Below, piece after piece: positions 9,382 through 10,785 of a stretch of DNA of 10,785 nucleotides. The notes under the pieces are model-generated. The model ran no database searches. It saw only the letters and a list, made by a program, of their open reading frames with translations, and was not told the DNA's origin. The DNA comes from Jimgerdemannia flammicorona (Eukaryota; Mucoromycota; Endogonomycetes; Endogonales; Endogonaceae). The translations under genes were made by a program, and so were the position numbers. The stretch lies in assembly GCA_003990745.1 (NCBI GenBank), contig RBNI01006976.1, positions 1 through 10,785 of the forward strand, written 5' to 3'. Position 1 is the stretch's first letter; each line of letters opens with the position of its first letter.

Positions 9382-9435
9382 TTAATCTAGTTGATCTAAT
9401 TGATCTAATTGATCTAGTTGATCTGATTAGATTAG
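9382..9435. repeat. Six 9-bp tandem units inside gag
   Basis: The unit TTGATCTAA or a close variant repeats with period nine: two identical copies (9391-9408), then TTGATCTAG (9409-9417) and TTGATCTGA (9418-9426), with a diverged unit at each edge. In the gag minus frame it reads D-Q-L repeated. It lies near the N-terminal end of the readable gag frame, again acidic and in frame. Confidence 0.85.
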
Positions 9436-9480
9436 ATATTCTAGTATTGAGAATTCTGTACTATACTAGTTTCTGGTTGA

Positions 9481-9926
9481 GATCCTTCTAATATTGGATA
9501 ATTATTAGGTCTTAAGGTAATTACTTCTCTTTCTGTCCAAATGCTGATAATGATCCTTTCTTCTATAATAATAGAGATTAGTATTATATCAAATATATTC
9601 AGTTTGACTATTGGATTTCTGTGAGCTGAAAAGTCATGCAGATTTAAAGAAATCTTTTCAGTTGAGCTCTCAAATATAATATATCAGCTCAATAAAGATA
9701 AATTACAAGGTTAAAGCTACTATATAGTTTGGCTTGAGTCTCTAGTTACTTGTCAAAAGTAATAAAATCTTTTATAATTTCTGATATTCTTAATTTTTAG
9801 TAATATAATAAATAAATTTGAATATCTGAGTAACTTTATCTATTTATGTAGTAGATAATTTGTATGATTTCCTAATCAGGATAGTTCTTTAGTATATAGG
9901 TGATTTCTTTGAAATAGGTAATAGTA
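9481..9926. other. AT-rich stretch upstream of gag, no gene seen
   Basis: No frame reads convincingly. It probably holds the gypsy leader and primer-binding site on the minus strand, but I could not find a convincing TGG-starting tRNA match. A possible hairpin is present: outer arms CTGAAA (9626-9631) and TTTCAG (9656-9661), inner arms AGATTT (9640-9645) and AAATCT (9650-9655), a four-base loop and an eight-base left bulge. In this AT-rich context the hairpin may be chance. Confidence 0.4.
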
Positions 9927-10062
9927 GATGATCTTTATATAGTATAAGCAATTTTCTTATGCAATTTCTGCATGATGACCTCTGCAAGTGGATTTTCTTA
10001 TATGTATATGAAATTTCTACATAATGATCTTTAGCATAATATAGACAATTCAGTATTTCTTA
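9927..10062. repeat. Three degenerate repeats of about 48 bp
   Basis: Three units begin with GATGATCTTT-like words at about 9927, 9974 and 10023. Each continues through a TATA/AAGCA-like part to a word such as ATTTTCTTAT or TATTTCTTAA; the first two also share AATTTCTGCA or AAATTTCTAC. Spacing is 47 and about 49 bases. The copies have drifted strongly. They could be LTR-internal or leader repeats of the gypsy element; no coding sense is evident. Confidence 0.5.
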
Positions 10063-10082
10063 ATAAGTAGCAGGTTGGCAAA

Positions 10083-10371
10083 TTTGGTGAATAACTTAGA
10101 TAATACAGATTACTTGAAAATGGTAGATTATACAGATTCTTCTTGAACTGATGGACTTCTTGAATAACTCAGATAGTACAGATTTTTGAGCAAAGTTACT
10201 CAAAGACTGCTTCATTTGTGTGGATGGATATTCACTGTGAAGGTGTATCTTATACTAGACTGACTTTGTGTTGGAAATGCAGGTGGACTTCTTGAAAATA
10301 ACTTGGAAATAGCAGGCTTCTTGGATAACTCAGATGATACAGATTCTTCCTGAATCAGCAGACTTCTCAAA
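10083..10371. repeat. Irregular cluster of 29-bp repeats
   Basis: Three copies of a 29-base unit lie at 10083-10111, 10156-10184 and 10317-10345. The second and third agree at 26 of 29 positions, the first and second at 24. The core is ATAACTCAGAT-xx-TACAGATT. Linked sub-motifs (GACTTCTT, and GATTCTTC followed by TGAA) recur between and after the copies, at about 10136-10160, 10287-10300 and 10343-10371. The cluster has no CpG and ends 45 bases before CpG returns. It may be part of an LTR or a decayed minisatellite. A minus-strand open frame from 10664 to 10212 crosses it, but its reading there is only repeat sequence. Confidence 0.7.
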
Positions 10372-10415
10372 TGGTGGTAAAGTTCTTCACTCAAACTTGG
10401 CAGACTTCTTTGTAT

Positions 10416-10785
10416 CGGAAAGTGGACTGCAGTGGAAAATGGCTCACAACTTCTTGGCAGTGACGTTTTCTCAAGATGCACAGCGGGTGGTATGAGAACC
10501 TTTTTGTGTATATTTGCAGGGCAGGGACTATTGTGCCGCGATGTCCGCACGGGCGGGACGAAGAATTTATTGCACGACCTTTCATATCGGTGTTCTGTCC
10601 GTGACAGTCGTGCATAACCTCTGTCTGTGCAGTGTTCACCTAGTGGATGTTCACTCTCTTTCACTAACTATTTTGTGATATTGTGTGAGATGGGTTCCGG
10701 GACATACCGACCTTCGCGATTCAAAACGTCTTACCAGGGCGTGTATTTTAGCCTAATAGAGAAAGTGAAAAAAAAAAAGGGGGGG
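10416..10785. other. Right flank with normal CpG, no gene recognised
   Basis: CpG returns abruptly: I count 19 in 370 bases, densest at 10537-10560. A 150-codon minus frame (10664-10212) covers much of it but resembles no family, and half lies in the repeat cluster, so I do not call it a gene. The region contains an 8-base palindrome (10571-10578 with 10607-10614) and, on the minus strand, TGTCACGG starting at 10606, which resembles the 5' edge of some gypsy LTRs. It ends with A (10768-10778) and G (10779-10785) runs. It could be an LTR edge plus host DNA. Confidence 0.45.
10571..10614. repeat. Perfect 8-bp inverted repeat with nested hairpin
   Basis: TGCACGAC (10571-10578) is the exact reverse complement of GTCGTGCA (10607-10614). 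Between them lies a second pairing, CTGTC (10595-10599) with GACAG (10603-10607) around a three-base loop; the two structures share base 10607. It is GC-rich and keeps its CpGs, unlike everything to the left of 10416. It could be a transcript hairpin, a protein-binding palindrome or an LTR end feature. Confidence 0.6.

Larger units (their letters stand above)
7940..9480 (-). pseudogene. Gag-like region of the gypsy element
   Basis: This minus-strand region lies upstream of the protease, where gag belongs. One frame reads from about 9480 to 8760 with few stops: an acidic low-complexity N-terminal part (D-Q-L and E-L-E-P repeats), then a helical capsid-like part starting K-Y-P-E-E-D-L-R-E-F-L near 9006-9039. 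From about 8750 to 8170 the frame slips but helical segments continue, including a probable coiled coil near 8340-8460. A basic Arg/Ser patch, E-K-R-K-R-S-V-E-R-S-S-R, lies near 7960-7996 and could be the nucleic-acid-binding end. I see no C-x2-C-x4-H-x4-C knuckle; it may be mutated or absent. No start codon can be chosen. Assignment rests on position, composition and capsid-like helices. Confidence 0.62.
4650..10415 (-). mobile_element. Heavily mutated Ty3/gypsy LTR retrotransposon, 5' part
   Basis: On the minus strand the order is gag, retropepsin, spacer, reverse transcriptase, which is the Ty3/gypsy (Metaviridae) order read from its 5' end. Identification rests on a retropepsin with N-I-G-A, V-A-N and D-I-I-L-x-T-N boxes and on an RT N-terminus with A-S-P-I-F, L-K-K-K-E, I-D-Y-R-K-L-N and T-E-K-N. 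The sequence is very AT-rich, has a single CpG (5337) and has stops in every frame. Coding is securely seen from about 9480 to 4657. The part from 9480 to 10415 is assigned by position and shared base composition only and may hold the leader or LTR. The 3' half of pol and the 3' LTR are absent because the LINE interrupts the RT at about 4650. Confidence 0.82.

Noticed and set aside
9382..10371. CRISPR array
   Set aside because: The repeats are short, in-frame or irregularly spaced and lack constant-length unique spacers; the context is a eukaryotic retrotransposon.
10212..10664. A 150-codon minus-strand open frame
   Set aside because: It resembles no family I know, half of it is translated from the degenerate repeat cluster, and it crosses the CpG boundary. 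More likely a chance frame.
10681..10745. Possible tRNA-like or primer-binding sequence
   Set aside because: Words such as GGTTCCGGGAC on the plus strand and TGGTAAGACG on the minus strand recall tRNA boxes, but no cloverleaf can be drawn and the T-loop consensus is not met.

Overview
The window looks like a transposon graveyard from a repeat-rich fungal genome, probably a filamentous fungus (a basidiomycete-type LINE is my best guess, not proven). I see no living host gene, RNA gene or CRISPR array. Two retrotransposons lie nested and collinear, both coding on the minus strand and both inactivated by stop codons and frameshifts. The damage resembles fungal repeat-induced point mutation (RIP): CpG is almost absent from about 164 to 10415 (by eye only two, at 3529 and 5337), while TpA and Trp/Gln-to-stop changes are abundant.

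Layout, left to right. Positions 1-163 are a short stretch that still carries CpG and has no recognised content; it begins with eleven A. From about 164 to 4650 lies a non-LTR retrotransposon (LINE). Read on the minus strand from its 5' end near 4650, it has ORF1 (ATG at 4543-4545, to about 2607), which is glycine-rich and basic at the N-terminus, possibly RRM-like in the middle and strongly acidic at the C-terminus. ORF2 follows (about 2556 to 165), with an AP-type endonuclease, a linker and a reverse transcriptase. The element stops abruptly at the left, shortly after the RT palm, with no 3' tail in view.

From about 4650 to at least 9480 lies a much more AT-rich Ty3/gypsy LTR retrotransposon, minus strand: gag (about 9480-7940), retropepsin (about 7535-7195), an unidentified spacer of about 2.1 kb, then the N-terminal part of the reverse transcriptase (about 5085-4657). 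The RT is cut just after its conserved E-x-x-F-x-T-x-Y stretch, exactly where the LINE begins. The simplest reading is that the LINE inserted into an already decaying gypsy element; its milder base shift fits a later arrival. The rest of pol (YxDD, RNase H, integrase, 3' LTR) is not in the window.

From 9480 to 10415 there is AT-rich non-coding sequence with two families of degenerate short repeats, probably the gypsy leader and/or LTR. From 10416 to 10785 the DNA again carries normal CpG (19 in 370 bases) and contains a palindrome next to a TGTCACGG sequence that could be an LTR edge. The window ends in eleven A followed by seven G, which looks like a contig or read artefact.

The parts do not cooperate as a living system. 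The interest is in how the mutation process left its mark (abrupt edges, graded damage between the nested elements, hits on catalytic residues) and in the unidentified gypsy spacer.
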